Shown in pieces: positions 1 to 9,104 of a stretch of 64,000 nt of DNA (positions are counted from its first letter, which is position 1; each line of letters begins with the position of its first letter). Under the pieces are notes generated by a model that saw nothing but the letters and a program-made list of their open reading frames with translations, had not been told where the DNA came from and ran no database searches. The position numbers and the translations under genes were made by a program. The stretch comes from JBBROS01 sp963752225 (GTDB taxonomy: Bacteria > Pseudomonadota > Alphaproteobacteria > Acetobacterales > Acetobacteraceae), in contig CAVVXS010000008.1 in NCBI GenBank assembly GCA_963752225.1, positions 62,001 to 126,000 on the forward strand, given 5' to 3'.

Positions 1-619
1 GGGCCCGGTCCGCCGGGCTCCGTACCGAAAGCGGCAGCAGCAGGTCGAACACATCCGGCCGGGCGTAGCGGCTGTAGCGCGTGACCAGCGCGCGCAGCAT
101 CGGGCCGAAGCTCGCGGTTTCAATCGAGAACATCGACTGCCCGGCGATGGCCAGGGCCAAGTGCTGCAGGTGCGGCAGCAGTTCCACCGGTTCGTTGCCG
201 ATCGCTGCGAGCTGCCGCTCGGTTGTTTCCGCGGCCGCGACGACGTGGCGGGCGAGGAGCGGCAGGGTGCGCGGGGCCAGCGCCGGGGCGATCGTGCGCC
301 GTTGGTGCCGCCAGGCCTTGCCCCGAGCCATCAGCAAGCCTTCGCCGAGCACCGGCTGCAGCACGCGCTTGCCGCCGACGGCGCGGCCGTAATTCTCGTG
401 ATTGTCGACGAGGACGCGGCGGATCGCCTCGGGGTCGTTCAGCAGGATTTGGTCGCGGCCCAGAAAGCGCCCGGGGAGCATGCCCTCCTGGTAGGCGGTC
501 TCGCCCCAGATCTCGAGCGGGTTGCGGCGCAGCACGAAGTAGGCTTCGAGCTGGGAGCGCACGCGGTTGATCACCGGCGGACGCGGCAGCGGGGCGGGGT
601 CGGCGAGCGTGGCTGACAT
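1..619 (-). CDS. Cytochrome P450, N-terminal part (cut by window edge)
   Basis: Translating back from the ATG at 619 gives about 206 residues that run off the window. The protein reads as the N-terminal third of a cytochrome P450 monooxygenase. It has an early LRRNPLEIWG segment, NDPEAIRRVLVDNHENYGR, and the C-helix motif WRHQR at about residues 103-107, whose Trp and Arg contact a heme propionate in the family. The I-helix, ExxR and heme-Cys regions lie outside the window, so the substrate cannot be guessed. A broken TetR-type regulator lies 26 bases upstream in the same direction. No membrane anchor is evident, consistent with a soluble bacterial enzyme. Confidence 0.85.
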   Translation of the reverse strand, partial: MSATLADPAPLPRPPVINRVRSQLEAYFVLRRNPLEIWGETAYQEGMLPGRFLGRDQILLNDPEAIRRVLVDNHENYGRAVGGKRVLQPVLGEGLLMARGKAWRHQRRTIAPALAPRTLPLLARHVVAAAETTERQLAAIGNEPVELLPHLQHLALAIAGQSMFSIETASFGPMLRALVTRYSRYARPDVFDLLLPLSVRSPADRA

Positions 620-645
620 GGCGCCTCAGATGGGGTGAGCGGCCG

Positions 646-930
646 CTAAGTCACAGATCCGTTCGGCCGCAAGTAGGCCAGCACGGCTTCGGTCAGCATG
701 GATCGAAGCCTCGCCAATTCCGACGGGATGCAGTCTGCGCACGGCCTCACCTGGCGCAAGCGCATCGAATTGCGGCGTCAGCTCGAAAACGCGCAGGCCG
801 GCGTAGACCTGCTCCAGCACGACGGCGAACAGGCCCTCCCCGCTGCGACATGGAAATAGACCATCGGCTTGGTGGACCTTGCGGCGCCGACCATGCGCTG
901 ACGTTCGCGCCGCGCTGCAGCCCTTATCGG
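646..930 (-). pseudogene. TetR-family regulator remnant (frameshift plus internal loss)
   Basis: Three frames on the minus strand join into a degraded TetR regulator. At about 925-850 one frame gives the end of the HTH, STKPMVYFHV. From about 848 a second frame carries on as GEGLFAVVLEQVYAGLRVFEL. One missing base near 845-850 would rejoin them as the usual YFHxxSxEGLF hinge. A third frame from about 720 down to the stop at 646-648 reads SELARLRSMLTEAVLAYL and looks like the C-terminal helix. The DNA-binding N-terminus and much of the ligand domain are missing. It sits between the P450 gene and the divergent transporter, where a local regulator would be expected. This is inferred from motif order, not from an alignment. 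Confidence 0.6.
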
Positions 931-1054
931 CGAGACCGACTTGTTTGTAGTATAAGGCGCAGCTGTCGGTTTTGTCGAGGGTCGAGCGAGTGGTGTGAGC
1001 TGGATGCCTGCTTGTGGCAAGGACGGCCAAGTTAACGCAACCAGGGAGGAAAAA

Positions 1055-2458
1055 ATGAACGGGTCGATAGAACCTGAGGGTCACGGACGCAGTCAGTCGA
1101 AGAAGGCCGCGGCCAGCGGTTGGATCGGCTCGGCGCTCGAATACTACGACTTCTTCATCTACGCGACGGCCGCGTCGCTGGTGTTCCCGCAGATCTTCTT
1201 TCCCTCGACCGACCCGGCGATCGCCATCATTGCCTCGCTCGCAACCTACGGCGTGGGTTACGTCGCGCGGCCGATCGGCGCCTTCGTGCTCGGCCATCTC
1301 GGCGACACCCACGGCCGCAAGCAGGTGCTGCTGATCTGCATGTTCCTGATGGGGTTCTCCACCATGGCGGTGGGTTTGCTGCCGACTTACGCGCAGGTCG
1401 GCGTGCTCGCCCCGGCGCTGCTGGTGGCATTGCGGCTGATCCAGGGGTTTGCCGTCGCCGGGGAGATCTCCGGCGCCTCGTCGATGATCCTGGAGCATGC
1501 GCCGTTCGGCCGCCGCGGCTTTTTCGCAAGCTTCACCTTGCAGGGCGTGCAGGCGGGGCAGATCCTGGCCGCGGCGGTGTTCCTGCCGCTGGCCCGCTTC
1601 ATGCCGGCCGATGCGTTCAACGAGTGGGGCTGGCGGGTGCCGTTCCTGCTGAGCGTGGTCGTCATCATCGCCGGCTACATCATCCGCCGCGAGGTGGACG
1701 AGACCCCGGCCTTTGCCGCCGAGGATGCGGGCGGGCAAGTGCCCAAGGCGCCGATCGTGCAGGCGTTCAAGCTGAGCTGGCCCGACATGCTGCGGGTCGT
1801 CTGCATGGCCCTGATGAACGTGATCCCGGTGGTGGCGACGGTGTTCGGCGCGGCCTATGCGGTGCAGCCGGCGTACGGGATCGGCTTCGCCAAGGACATC
1901 TATTTGTGGATCCCGGTGCTGGGCAACGTCCTGGCGGTGTTGGTGATCCCTTATGTCGGCAATCTGTCCGACCGGATCGGCCGGCGCATTCCGGTGGTCG
2001 TCGGCGCGCTCGGGTCGGGGCTGCTGTCGTTCGCCTACCTGTGGGCGATCAGCATGCACAGCGTGCCGCTCGCCATCGTGTTCTCGCTGCTGATGTGGGG
2101 CGTCGTCTACCAGGGCTACAACGCCGTGTTCCCGAGCTTCTATCCCGAGCTGTTCCAGACCCGCACGCGGGTCTCGGCGATGGCGATTTCGCAGAACACC
2201 GGGACCACGATCACCGCGTTGCTGCCCGCGCTATTCGCCACCGTGGCCCCGCCCGGCTCGGTGAACGTGCCGATGATCGTCGGTTCGATCACCTTCGCTG
2301 TGACGGTGCTCGCGGCCGGGGCGGCTTGGAGCGCGCGGGAAACCTACCGGCTCCGGCTCGGCGACCTCGGCAAGCGCGGCGCGGTCCCGGTCGACAAGTC
2401 CGACTACGACCGCCAGCGGGCCGAAGCGCTGACCGGGCCGGCCTTGGCCGGCAGCTGA
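1055..2458 (+). CDS. MFS transporter, metabolite:H+ symporter (MHS) type
   Basis: A 467-residue polytopic membrane protein. The start ATG follows a strong AGGGAGGA ribosome binding site. The N-terminus SGWIGSALEYYDFFIYATAA is typical of the MHS branch (ShiA, ProP and KgtP relatives), which take up organic acids or osmolytes with protons. The MFS loop motif appears as GHLGDTHGRK after helix 2 and again as LSDRIGRR between the halves; about 12 membrane segments can be counted. The substrate cannot be told from sequence. It is divergent from the P450 gene and the broken TetR gene, which may have controlled it. A strong hairpin follows the stop codon. Confidence 0.88.
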   Translation: MNGSIEPEGHGRSQSKKAAASGWIGSALEYYDFFIYATAASLVFPQIFFPSTDPAIAIIASLATYGVGYVARPIGAFVLGHLGDTHGRKQVLLICMFLMGFSTMAVGLLPTYAQVGVLAPALLVALRLIQGFAVAGEISGASSMILEHAPFGRRGFFASFTLQGVQAGQILAAAVFLPLARFMPADAFNEWGWRVPFLLSVVVIIAGYIIRREVDETPAFAAEDAGGQVPKAPIVQAFKLSWPDMLRVVCMALMNVIPVVATVFGAAYAVQPAYGIGFAKDIYLWIPVLGNVLAVLVIPYVGNLSDRIGRRIPVVVGALGSGLLSFAYLWAISMHSVPLAIVFSLLMWGVVYQGYNAVFPSFYPELFQTRTRVSAMAISQNTGTTITALLPALFATVAPPGSVNVPMIVGSITFAVTVLAAGAAWSARETYRLRLGDLGKRGAVPVDKSDYDRQRAEALTGPALAGS

Positions 2459-2468
2459 GCCGGAGCGG

Positions 2469-2492
2469 CGCCGCCCCGTGCCCGGGGCGGCG
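2469..2492. terminator. Bidirectional hairpin between convergent genes
   Basis: Perfect 10-bp stem CGCCGCCCCG / CGGGGCGGCG with a TGCC loop. It lies between the stop codons of the MFS gene (2458) and the cytochrome b561 gene (2501), which converge. There is no T-run, as is common in very GC-rich genomes. Termination is inferred from position and stem strength. Confidence 0.6.
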
Positions 2493-2500
2493 TCGCGGTG

Positions 2501-3067
2501 CTACGCGCCGCCGCCGGGCAGCATCCGCCCCACCACCCCGTCGCGCTTGACCAACAGGTGATACAACGCCCCGGCCACGTGCAGGACGATCACCACCAGC
2601 AAGGCGAGCGCGAGCACGCCGTGGATCTGGCCCATCGCCTCGGCGCGGGGCTTGTCCGTGGCGATCAGGGCCGGAAGCGGGATCACGCCGAACACGTAGG
2701 GCGTCACGCCGTAGCCGGACGCCGACGCCCAGCCGAACAGCGGCAGCACGATCAGCAGGCCGTAGAACGTCCAATGCGTCGCCCGCGACAACAGACGCAG
2801 GGCCGGCGGCAGGTCGGCGGGCGGCGGCGGCACTCGGTGCGTCAGACGCCACAGCAGCCGCAGCACCATCAGCACCAGGATGCTCGGACCGACCGCGACG
2901 TGCCAGGCGTTGAGGGCGTCCTCTCCGGCCCAACTGGTCGGTATTAGCTTGGTCAGGAACTGGACCACCAGCAGCAGCACGATCGTCCAGTGGAACGCTT
3001 TGGCGACGGCGTCGTAGCTGCCGCCGACGTCGGTCGGGGCTGCGGTGGGATTGGAGAAGCCGGACAT
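2501..3067 (-). CDS. Cytochrome b561 family protein
   Basis: 188 residues with four hydrophobic helices, the size of the prokaryotic di-heme b561 family (CybB-like), which moves electrons between quinol and acceptors in the inner membrane. Histidines at about 26 (AFHWT), 56 (AWHVAVG), 149 (QIHG) and 163 (VLHVAG) fit the four axial heme ligands, one pair per heme. It ends opposite the MFS gene with a shared hairpin. Its start lies 12 bases downstream of the decarboxylase stop, so it may be the last gene of that transcription unit. The redox partner is unknown. Confidence 0.88.
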   Translation of the reverse strand: MSGFSNPTAAPTDVGGSYDAVAKAFHWTIVLLLVVQFLTKLIPTSWAGEDALNAWHVAVGPSILVLMVLRLLWRLTHRVPPPPADLPPALRLLSRATHWTFYGLLIVLPLFGWASASGYGVTPYVFGVIPLPALIATDKPRAEAMGQIHGVLALALLVVIVLHVAGALYHLLVKRDGVVGRMLPGGGA

Positions 3068-3079
3068 GGGTTTCCTCGA

Positions 3080-5437
3080 TCAGCGCTCACGCACGACATA
3101 GGTGTAGAACCGGATCACGCCATCCGTTCCCCGTTGCCGGTAGACGCCCTGGATCTCGGTGCCGAGACCCGGGAAGGTGTTCTCGGCCCGCTCGAAGGCG
3201 AGCAGGTAGTCGATCATCGGGGTCGCGCGGCCGCCGAGGCGCTCGCCCGGGATGATGGTCGCGATGCCTGGCGGGTAGACCAGCATCAAGGTCGCGGCGA
3301 TTCGGCCCTCGACTTGGCTGATGGGGACGAAGTCGACCTTGTTGCGGACCAGCATGCGGCCGGCGTCGTGCGGGGTCATTGCCAGTTCCGGCAGGTGGTC
3401 GGCCTGGAACTGCTCGCGTTGCAGCCGGCTGATCTCGGCGTCGCGGTAGAAGCGGTGCATCTGTCCGCATAGATCATGCAGGCCGAGCCGGCCGTAGCGC
3501 TCCGGCCGGCGGCGCACGAACTCGGGGACGACGTCCTGCAACCGGGCATTCTCGTCGTGCAGGCGCTTGAAGGTCACGAGCCAGCTCAGCAGCGTGCCGG
3601 CCTTGCTGCTTTCCACCCCCGGGGTCAGCAGGAACAGGATGCTGTGCAGGTCGTTCTTTTCGCAGACGATGCGGTTCTCGCGCAGGTACTCGGCCAGCAG
3701 CGGCGCCGGCACGCCGTGGTCCTCGTAGGCGCCGGTGGCGCGGTCGAAGCCGGGCATCAGCAGAGTGAGCTTGTTGGGATCGGTCATCGCGAAGCCGGAC
3801 GGCACGTCGTGGAAGCCGTGCCAGTGGTCGTTGCCCGCCATGGCCCAGAACGCCGGGTTGCTCGCGAGGTCGTCGGTCGGCACGTCCTCCCAAGGCGTGG
3901 CACGGGGAGTGGCCGCATCGGCCGGCCGCCAAGGCACGGTATGCGGCACGAACGGATCGAAGAACCAGCGGCGCGCCGGCTCGGTCTCGGTCTGCTCGTA
4001 CTCGCGCTTCACCAAACGGAGCTTCTTGCGCATCTCAATCCCGAGCCGGATCGTGTCGTCCCACAGCACCTCGCCGGAGCGGCCCTTCATCATGTGGGCG
4101 CCGACGTCGAGCGAGGCGAACAGCGGGTAGAACGGCGAGGTGCTGGCGTGCATCAGCACGCTTTCGTTGAAGCGGCGGTGCTCGACCCGGCGCTCCTGGC
4201 CCTTGATGTGATTGTCGCGGACGTGGATCTGCGACGCCTGGCTGAAGCTCGCGAGCTGCTTGTGGGTCGATTGCGTGGCGATGATGCCCGGCGCCTCGGC
4301 GTCGAGCGGGGTGAGACCCATGGCGTAGCGGCGGCGGAACAGCGGGTGGAACTTGGCGAACCCCGCCCAGGCTTCGTCGAACAGGATGTAGTCGCAGAGA
4401 TGGCCGAGCTTCCCCAGGATCATCGTCGCGTCGTAGATCGTGCCGTCGTAGGTGCACTGCTCGATCACCGCGACGCGAAACGGGCGCGGCCGGGTCCAGG
4501 CCTCGGGGTCGCGTACCAGCGGGTTGGCGCGGATCGCCGCGCGCAGCCGATCCTCGTCGAGGGCCGCGTATTCGAGCGGGCCGACCATGCCGTAGGTGTT
4601 GCGGTCGGTCGGCAGGTAGACGGGGATGCCGCCCGCGAGCAGCAGGGCGCCGTGATGCGCGGCCTTGTGGTTGTTGCGGTCGAACAGCACCAAATCGCCG
4701 TCGCCGACGATGGCGCCGAGCACCATCTTGTTGGACGCCGAGGTGCCGTTCAGCACGAAATAGGTGCGCTCGGCGCCGAAGATGCGGGCCGCCGCCTTTT
4801 GCGCCTCCAACGCCGGGCCCTCATGGGTCAGGAGGTCACCGAGGTCGAGCACGGAATTGTCGAGGTCGTCGCGGAAGATGGCGGGGCCGAGATGCTCGGT
4901 GAAGATGCGGCCGATGGCGCTGCGGTTGTAGAAGATGCCGCCGTTATGGCCGGGGCAGGTCCAGAGCTGGTTGCCTTCCTCGGCGTAATCCACGAGCGCG
5001 CCGAAGAACGGGGTCTTCAACGTGGCGGCGTAGTTGCGCAGGCGGCTCGCGAGGTTGCGGGCGACGAATTCGGGCGTTTCCTCCGACAGGAAGATGGTGC
5101 CGTCCACGTGGTTCAGCACTTCGACCGGGATGTCCTCGAGCCGCTTGCGCCGGAGGAGGATGAGCACCGGCAGTTCGAGCCCGCGCTTGCGGACGGTCGC
5201 AATCAGCCCGGCGGGCTTGCTGAGCATGCCGCGCTTGCCCCAGTCCACCACCATGCAGCCAATGGCGGCGTCGGTCTGGATGGCGAGTTCGGCGTCGTCG
5301 GTACTGCGGGCGACCACGACGGAGAAGCCGAGCCGCTCGATCTCGGCGACGATCGCCTGCAGCCGGCCCCAATCCAGGTCGTTCGGGTTGAACGACGGCG
5401 CGCAGACCAGGAACTTGAACCGTCGCTCGTATTCCAT
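3080..5437 (-). CDS. Orn/Lys/Arg decarboxylase (PLP, fold III)
   Basis: 785 residues, the size of the inducible arginine/lysine/ornithine decarboxylases that convert a basic amino acid to a polyamine while consuming a proton. The N-terminal 130 residues form the receiver-like wing domain. The PLP core follows, with HNGG near 164, DEAW near 354-357 and the Schiff-base lysine K393 in STHKQ. The C-terminal domain contains a TPGVE segment. The ATG at 5437 is chosen over the ATG at 5479 because GAGGGAG precedes it. A co-directional response regulator lies 81 bases upstream and b561 lies 12 bases downstream. Whether the substrate is Arg, Lys or Orn cannot be read from sequence. Confidence 0.9.
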   Translation of the reverse strand: MEYERRFKFLVCAPSFNPNDLDWGRLQAIVAEIERLGFSVVVARSTDDAELAIQTDAAIGCMVVDWGKRGMLSKPAGLIATVRKRGLELPVLILLRRKRLEDIPVEVLNHVDGTIFLSEETPEFVARNLASRLRNYAATLKTPFFGALVDYAEEGNQLWTCPGHNGGIFYNRSAIGRIFTEHLGPAIFRDDLDNSVLDLGDLLTHEGPALEAQKAAARIFGAERTYFVLNGTSASNKMVLGAIVGDGDLVLFDRNNHKAAHHGALLLAGGIPVYLPTDRNTYGMVGPLEYAALDEDRLRAAIRANPLVRDPEAWTRPRPFRVAVIEQCTYDGTIYDATMILGKLGHLCDYILFDEAWAGFAKFHPLFRRRYAMGLTPLDAEAPGIIATQSTHKQLASFSQASQIHVRDNHIKGQERRVEHRRFNESVLMHASTSPFYPLFASLDVGAHMMKGRSGEVLWDDTIRLGIEMRKKLRLVKREYEQTETEPARRWFFDPFVPHTVPWRPADAATPRATPWEDVPTDDLASNPAFWAMAGNDHWHGFHDVPSGFAMTDPNKLTLLMPGFDRATGAYEDHGVPAPLLAEYLRENRIVCEKNDLHSILFLLTPGVESSKAGTLLSWLVTFKRLHDENARLQDVVPEFVRRRPERYGRLGLHDLCGQMHRFYRDAEISRLQREQFQADHLPELAMTPHDAGRMLVRNKVDFVPISQVEGRIAATLMLVYPPGIATIIPGERLGGRATPMIDYLLAFERAENTFPGLGTEIQGVYRQRGTDGVIRFYTYVVRER

Positions 5438-5518
5438 GCCGCTCCCTCGGTCAGGCCGGCTGGACCATGGCCGGTTCACCAGGGTGCGCCAAGCCCGAAG
5501 TCGCCGATCCGAGGCCCC

Positions 5519-6364
5519 TCAAGCGACGGTGCGATACGATCGGCGCTCGGCCAGCAGCGCCGGCTCGAGCCGGGCCGGCAGGTTCGGCGTCACATGCGCG
5601 GTCCGGACGGCGCCCGGCGGAAGCAGGTCGGGCGTGCGCAAGCGGTAGCCGCCGCCGCGCACGGTCTGGATCAGCGAAGCGCCGTTCTCGTCGGGTGGCA
5701 GCTTCTGGCGCAGGGCGAAGACGAGCTGGTCGACGGCGCGGTCATCGGGCTGCCAGGGCCGGCGCAGCGCCGCCTGTGACAGCACGTCGCGCGACACCAC
5801 CCGGCCTTGCGACAGCGCGAGGGTTTCCAGGACGCTGAACTCCGCCGCCGTGACCGGCAGGCGCCGGTTGTCGGGCGTCGTCACCGCGCGGACGGTGAGG
5901 TTCACGCAGACCGGGCCGACCATCAGCATGTCCTGCGCCGGGAGCGCGCGCCGCCCGTCCGCCCGGCGCGACACCCGGCGGTGGACGGCGCGGATGCGGG
6001 CGACCAGCTCACGCGGCGCCGGCGGCTTGACGATGAAGTCGTCGGCGCCGAGTTCGAGGGCGAGGATGCGGTCCAACTCTTCGGCCGCAGCGCTCAAGGC
6101 GATCACGCCGCAGGGGCGCTGGTCGAACCAGGCGATCAGGTCGAACCCGTTGACGTCGGCGATCTCGAGATCGAGCAGCGCCACGTCGGGGCGGAAGGTC
6201 CGGAACAGAGCGACCCCTTGCGTCCCGGAATGCGCCACCGCGACCTCGAAACCGGACCGGTCCAGGTGCTCGGCGATCGAGCGCGCGCCCTCCTCGGTCC
6301 CGTGAATGAGCATCACGCGGACTTGGGTCAGCTTCAGCGGGTCTTCGGACATCGACTCAAGCAT
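5519..6364 (-). CDS. OmpR-type response regulator with atypical receiver
   Basis: 281 residues: a receiver domain (about 15-125) and a C-terminal winged helix (about 150-250, ending in the wing RGGGYRL). The phospho-acceptor D65 (LLDLE), S91 and K113 (VKPPAP) are present. The acidic pair that normally binds Mg2+ after beta-1 is replaced by HGT (21-23), so phosphorylation may be impaired or differ. No histidine kinase gene lies nearby. It is co-directional with the decarboxylase gene 81 bases downstream, so it may control acid or polyamine metabolism; that link is inference. A tail of about 30 residues follows the winged helix. Confidence 0.85.
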   Translation of the reverse strand: MLESMSEDPLKLTQVRVMLIHGTEEGARSIAEHLDRSGFEVAVAHSGTQGVALFRTFRPDVALLDLEIADVNGFDLIAWFDQRPCGVIALSAAAEELDRILALELGADDFIVKPPAPRELVARIRAVHRRVSRRADGRRALPAQDMLMVGPVCVNLTVRAVTTPDNRRLPVTAAEFSVLETLALSQGRVVSRDVLSQAALRRPWQPDDRAVDQLVFALRQKLPPDENGASLIQTVRGGGYRLRTPDLLPPGAVRTAHVTPNLPARLEPALLAERRSYRTVA

Positions 6365-6420
6365 GGCTCGGCCTCGGCAAGAGAACGGCCTGCTTTTACC
6401 GGCTAATGACTGCCGAAACG

Positions 6421-8322
6421 TTAAGTCGGCCCGTGCAGCCGGGGAGCGACGCGGGCGATCTCATCGAGTGCTGCGGTGTCCTCGATGGTGGCCGGCATCG
6501 TGTAGGGCTCGTCCTGGACGATGCGCTTCATGGTCGCGCGCAGGATCTTGCCCGACCGGGTCTTCGGCAGCCGGTCGACGACCACGACCCGGCCGAACGC
6601 CGCCACCGGCCCGATCGTGTCCCGCACCAGGCGGACCACCTCGCGCTCGATCTCGGCCGGGTCGCCGGCGGCGCCGTCCTTGAGGATGACGAAGCCGCAC
6701 GGCACCTCGCCCTTCAGCGCGTCCTGCACGCCGATGACCGCGCATTCGGCAACGGCCGGATGCAGTGCGACCACCTCCTCCATGGCGCCGGTCGAAAGCC
6801 GGTGCCCGGCCACGTTGATGACGTCGTCGGTGCGGCCCATGACGAACAGGTACCCGTCCGCGTCCATCGTGCCGGCATCCGCGGTCGAGTACCAGCCGGG
6901 AAACTCGGCCAGGTAGCTGTCGCGAAAGCGCCCGTCGGCGTTCCACAAGGTGGGCAAGGCGCCGGGCGGCAGCGGCAGCTTGATTGCGATCGTGCCCATC
7001 TCGCCGCGCGGGACTGGGCGACCGTCCACGTCCAGCACCTCGACGGCATAGCCCGGCATTGGCAGCGTCGGCGAGCCGGCCTTGACCGGGAGATGCTCGA
7101 TGCCGAGCGGGTTGGCGGCAATCGGCCAGCCGGTCTCGGTTTGCCACCAATGGTCGATCACCGGCACACCGAGGATCCGCTCCGCCCAGCGCAGCGTGTC
7201 GGGGTCGGCACGCTCGCCGGCCAGGAACAGGGCGCGAAAGCCGCCGAGGTCGTGGCGGCGCAGCAATGCAGCGTCCGGATCCTGCTTGCGGATGGCACGG
7301 AGCGCGGTGGGGGCGGTGAACAGGACGCGGACGCCGTGCTCCTCGACCACGCGCCAGAATGCACCGGCGTCCGGGGTGCCGACCGGCTTGCCTTCGTACA
7401 GCACGGTGGTGCAGCCGGCGAGCAGCGGCGCATAGACGATATAGGAGTGGCCGACCACCCAGCCGACATCGGACGCGGTCCAGAACACCTCGCCGGGCGC
7501 CATGCCGTAGATCGCCGACATGGTCCAGCGCAGCGCCACCATGTGGCCGCCATTGTCGCGCACGACCCCCTTCGGCCGGCCGGTGGTGCCGGAGGTATAG
7601 AGGATATAGAGCGGGTCGGTGGCGGCGACCGGCGTGCACGCGACCCGGCGCCCGGTGGCCGCGTCGCGCAAGGCGGCCCAGTCGTGGTCGCGGCCGGGGA
7701 CGAGGTCCGCCTCGAGTTGCGGCCGCTGCAGGATGACGCAGGCGTCCGGCTTGTGGACAGCGAGGCGGATCGCCTCGTCCAGCAGCGGCTTGTAGGCCAC
7801 GGTCCGGGTCGGCTCGATCCCGCACGAGGCCGACAGGATCACGCGCGGGGCGGCGTCGTCGATGCGGGTGGCGAGCTCGCGGGCGGCGAACCCGCCGAAC
7901 ACCACGGAGTGGACGGCGCCAATGCGGGCGCAGGCGAGCATGCCGACCAGCGCTTCCGGCACCATCGGCATGTACAGGATCACCCGGTCGCCCTTGCCGA
8001 CGCCCAGGTCCTGCAGGGTCGCCGCGCAGGCCTCCACCTCGGCCAGCAGCTCGGCATAGGTGATCGTGCGCTTCGCCCCGGTGACCGGGCTGTCGTGGAG
8101 GATGGCGGCCTGGCCGCCGCGCCCGGCGGCAACGTGGCGGTCGAGCGCGTTGTGGCAGGTGTTGCAGACGCCGTCGGGAAACCAGCGCCCGTAGGGGCCT
8201 TGGGCCGGGTCGAAGCCGATGCGGGGCGCCGTCACCCAATCGATGGCGCGGGCCGCGTCCAGCCAGAACGCGGCGGGATCGCGCTGCCAACTCGCGTAGG
8301 TTTGCTCGAATGTGCCGGTCAC
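6421..8322 (-). CDS. prpE: Propionyl-CoA/acetyl-CoA synthetase (AMP-forming)
   Basis: 633 residues from a GTG start preceded by GGGGGA. It is an ANL-superfamily acyl-CoA ligase of the acetyl/propionyl type, which adenylates a short acid and transfers it to CoA. Visible are the N-terminal ACAS domain (WQRDPAAFW), the P-loop YTSGTTGRPKG, the WWQTETGWP motif and the C-terminal lysine segment KTRSGKILRAT, whose Lys is the catalytic and acetylation-controlled residue. The length and the phrase DNGGHMVALRW resemble PrpE rather than Acs. Both substrates are possible in vitro. It is a stand-alone gene with the response regulator gene 56 bases downstream. Confidence 0.88.
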   Translation of the reverse strand: MTGTFEQTYASWQRDPAAFWLDAARAIDWVTAPRIGFDPAQGPYGRWFPDGVCNTCHNALDRHVAAGRGGQAAILHDSPVTGAKRTITYAELLAEVEACAATLQDLGVGKGDRVILYMPMVPEALVGMLACARIGAVHSVVFGGFAARELATRIDDAAPRVILSASCGIEPTRTVAYKPLLDEAIRLAVHKPDACVILQRPQLEADLVPGRDHDWAALRDAATGRRVACTPVAATDPLYILYTSGTTGRPKGVVRDNGGHMVALRWTMSAIYGMAPGEVFWTASDVGWVVGHSYIVYAPLLAGCTTVLYEGKPVGTPDAGAFWRVVEEHGVRVLFTAPTALRAIRKQDPDAALLRRHDLGGFRALFLAGERADPDTLRWAERILGVPVIDHWWQTETGWPIAANPLGIEHLPVKAGSPTLPMPGYAVEVLDVDGRPVPRGEMGTIAIKLPLPPGALPTLWNADGRFRDSYLAEFPGWYSTADAGTMDADGYLFVMGRTDDVINVAGHRLSTGAMEEVVALHPAVAECAVIGVQDALKGEVPCGFVILKDGAAGDPAEIEREVVRLVRDTIGPVAAFGRVVVVDRLPKTRSGKILRATMKRIVQDEPYTMPATIEDTAALDEIARVAPRLHGPT

Positions 8323-8395
8323 CGCGCGTCCCCCATGTCCGGAGCGGCTCGTTGCGTGGCCGCACCTGCAGGTTGCCGCGCCGTCGCCGCGGGGG

Positions 8396-9085
8396 TCAAC
8401 CGAGGCGTTGCAGCAGCAAGCGCGAGGACGGTACCAGGAGTCCGCCTTCGGCCGCGACTGCAGCCGCCACCGCACCGGCCGGACGGACCAGCAGGCGGTC
8501 GTATTCCGCGTCGCCGCTCGCCTCGTGGCGGGCGAGGATCGCGGCGGCGTCGAGCGGGGTGTCGATGCGAACCCCGACATCCAGCACGCCGGTCGGGTGC
8601 TGGATCAGGCATAGGGGGTGGAGCGCCGCGGCGTCGGCCTCGCGCAGGCCGAGTTCCTCCCCAAGCTCCTGCAGCAAGGCCCGGCGCCAGTCGGCCCCGC
8701 CGGGCGTGGCCGCCGCGCCGTCGACGCTGCCAGCCGGCGGCAGCTGCCATTGCCCGGCCTGGTAGACCGACCCCGCCTCGCGCCGGCCGACCGCGATCCC
8801 GTCCGGGCCGCACAACACGCCGCAAACGGCGACCCCGCGCACGCGCAGCTGGGCGAACAGCGCCGGGTCGGCCATCTGCGCGACGACGCGGCGGTACTCG
8901 GTCCAATGCCCCTCGATCAAGCCGGGCGGCGTCACCCGGTCGGCGCAGAACACCTGGCCGTTGAACAGACGGTGGGCGGCTTGGGCGCGTTGCCAATGCC
9001 GCTCGACCACCGCGTCGAGCGCCGGGTCGAGCGGCGGCATCTCGCGTCCGATCCGCAGGCTCACGTCGCCGTCGAGCGGCAGCAC
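8396..9085 (-). CDS. Nudix-type hydrolase with altered Nudix box
   Basis: 229 residues. The central part carries WQLPPAGS followed by QELGEELGL, which matches the Nudix core REUxEExGU except that the first Arg is Gln; the metal-binding glutamates are kept. The spacing between the G and this core is longer than in classical Nudix boxes. The N-terminal part (about 1-80) resembles the leader domain of eukaryotic-like nucleoside-diphosphate hydrolases. The substrate is unknown. It begins 19 bases after the stop of the lipoprotein gene and probably shares its transcript. Confidence 0.7.
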   Translation of the reverse strand: MLPLDGDVSLRIGREMPPLDPALDAVVERHWQRAQAAHRLFNGQVFCADRVTPPGLIEGHWTEYRRVVAQMADPALFAQLRVRGVAVCGVLCGPDGIAVGRREAGSVYQAGQWQLPPAGSVDGAAATPGGADWRRALLQELGEELGLREADAAALHPLCLIQHPTGVLDVGVRIDTPLDAAAILARHEASGDAEYDRLLVRPAGAVAAAVAAEGGLLVPSSRLLLQRLG

Positions 9086-9104
9086 GCCCCAATCGAGGGG
9101 AAGG

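Noticed and set aside
3476..5779. A 767-codon plus-strand frame antisense to the decarboxylase
   Set aside because: Low-complexity antisense shadow without recognisable motifs; the decarboxylase has full family motifs.
6406..8964. An 852-codon plus-strand frame over the acyl-CoA synthetase and Nudix genes
   Set aside because: Antisense shadow; it spans two real genes on the other strand.
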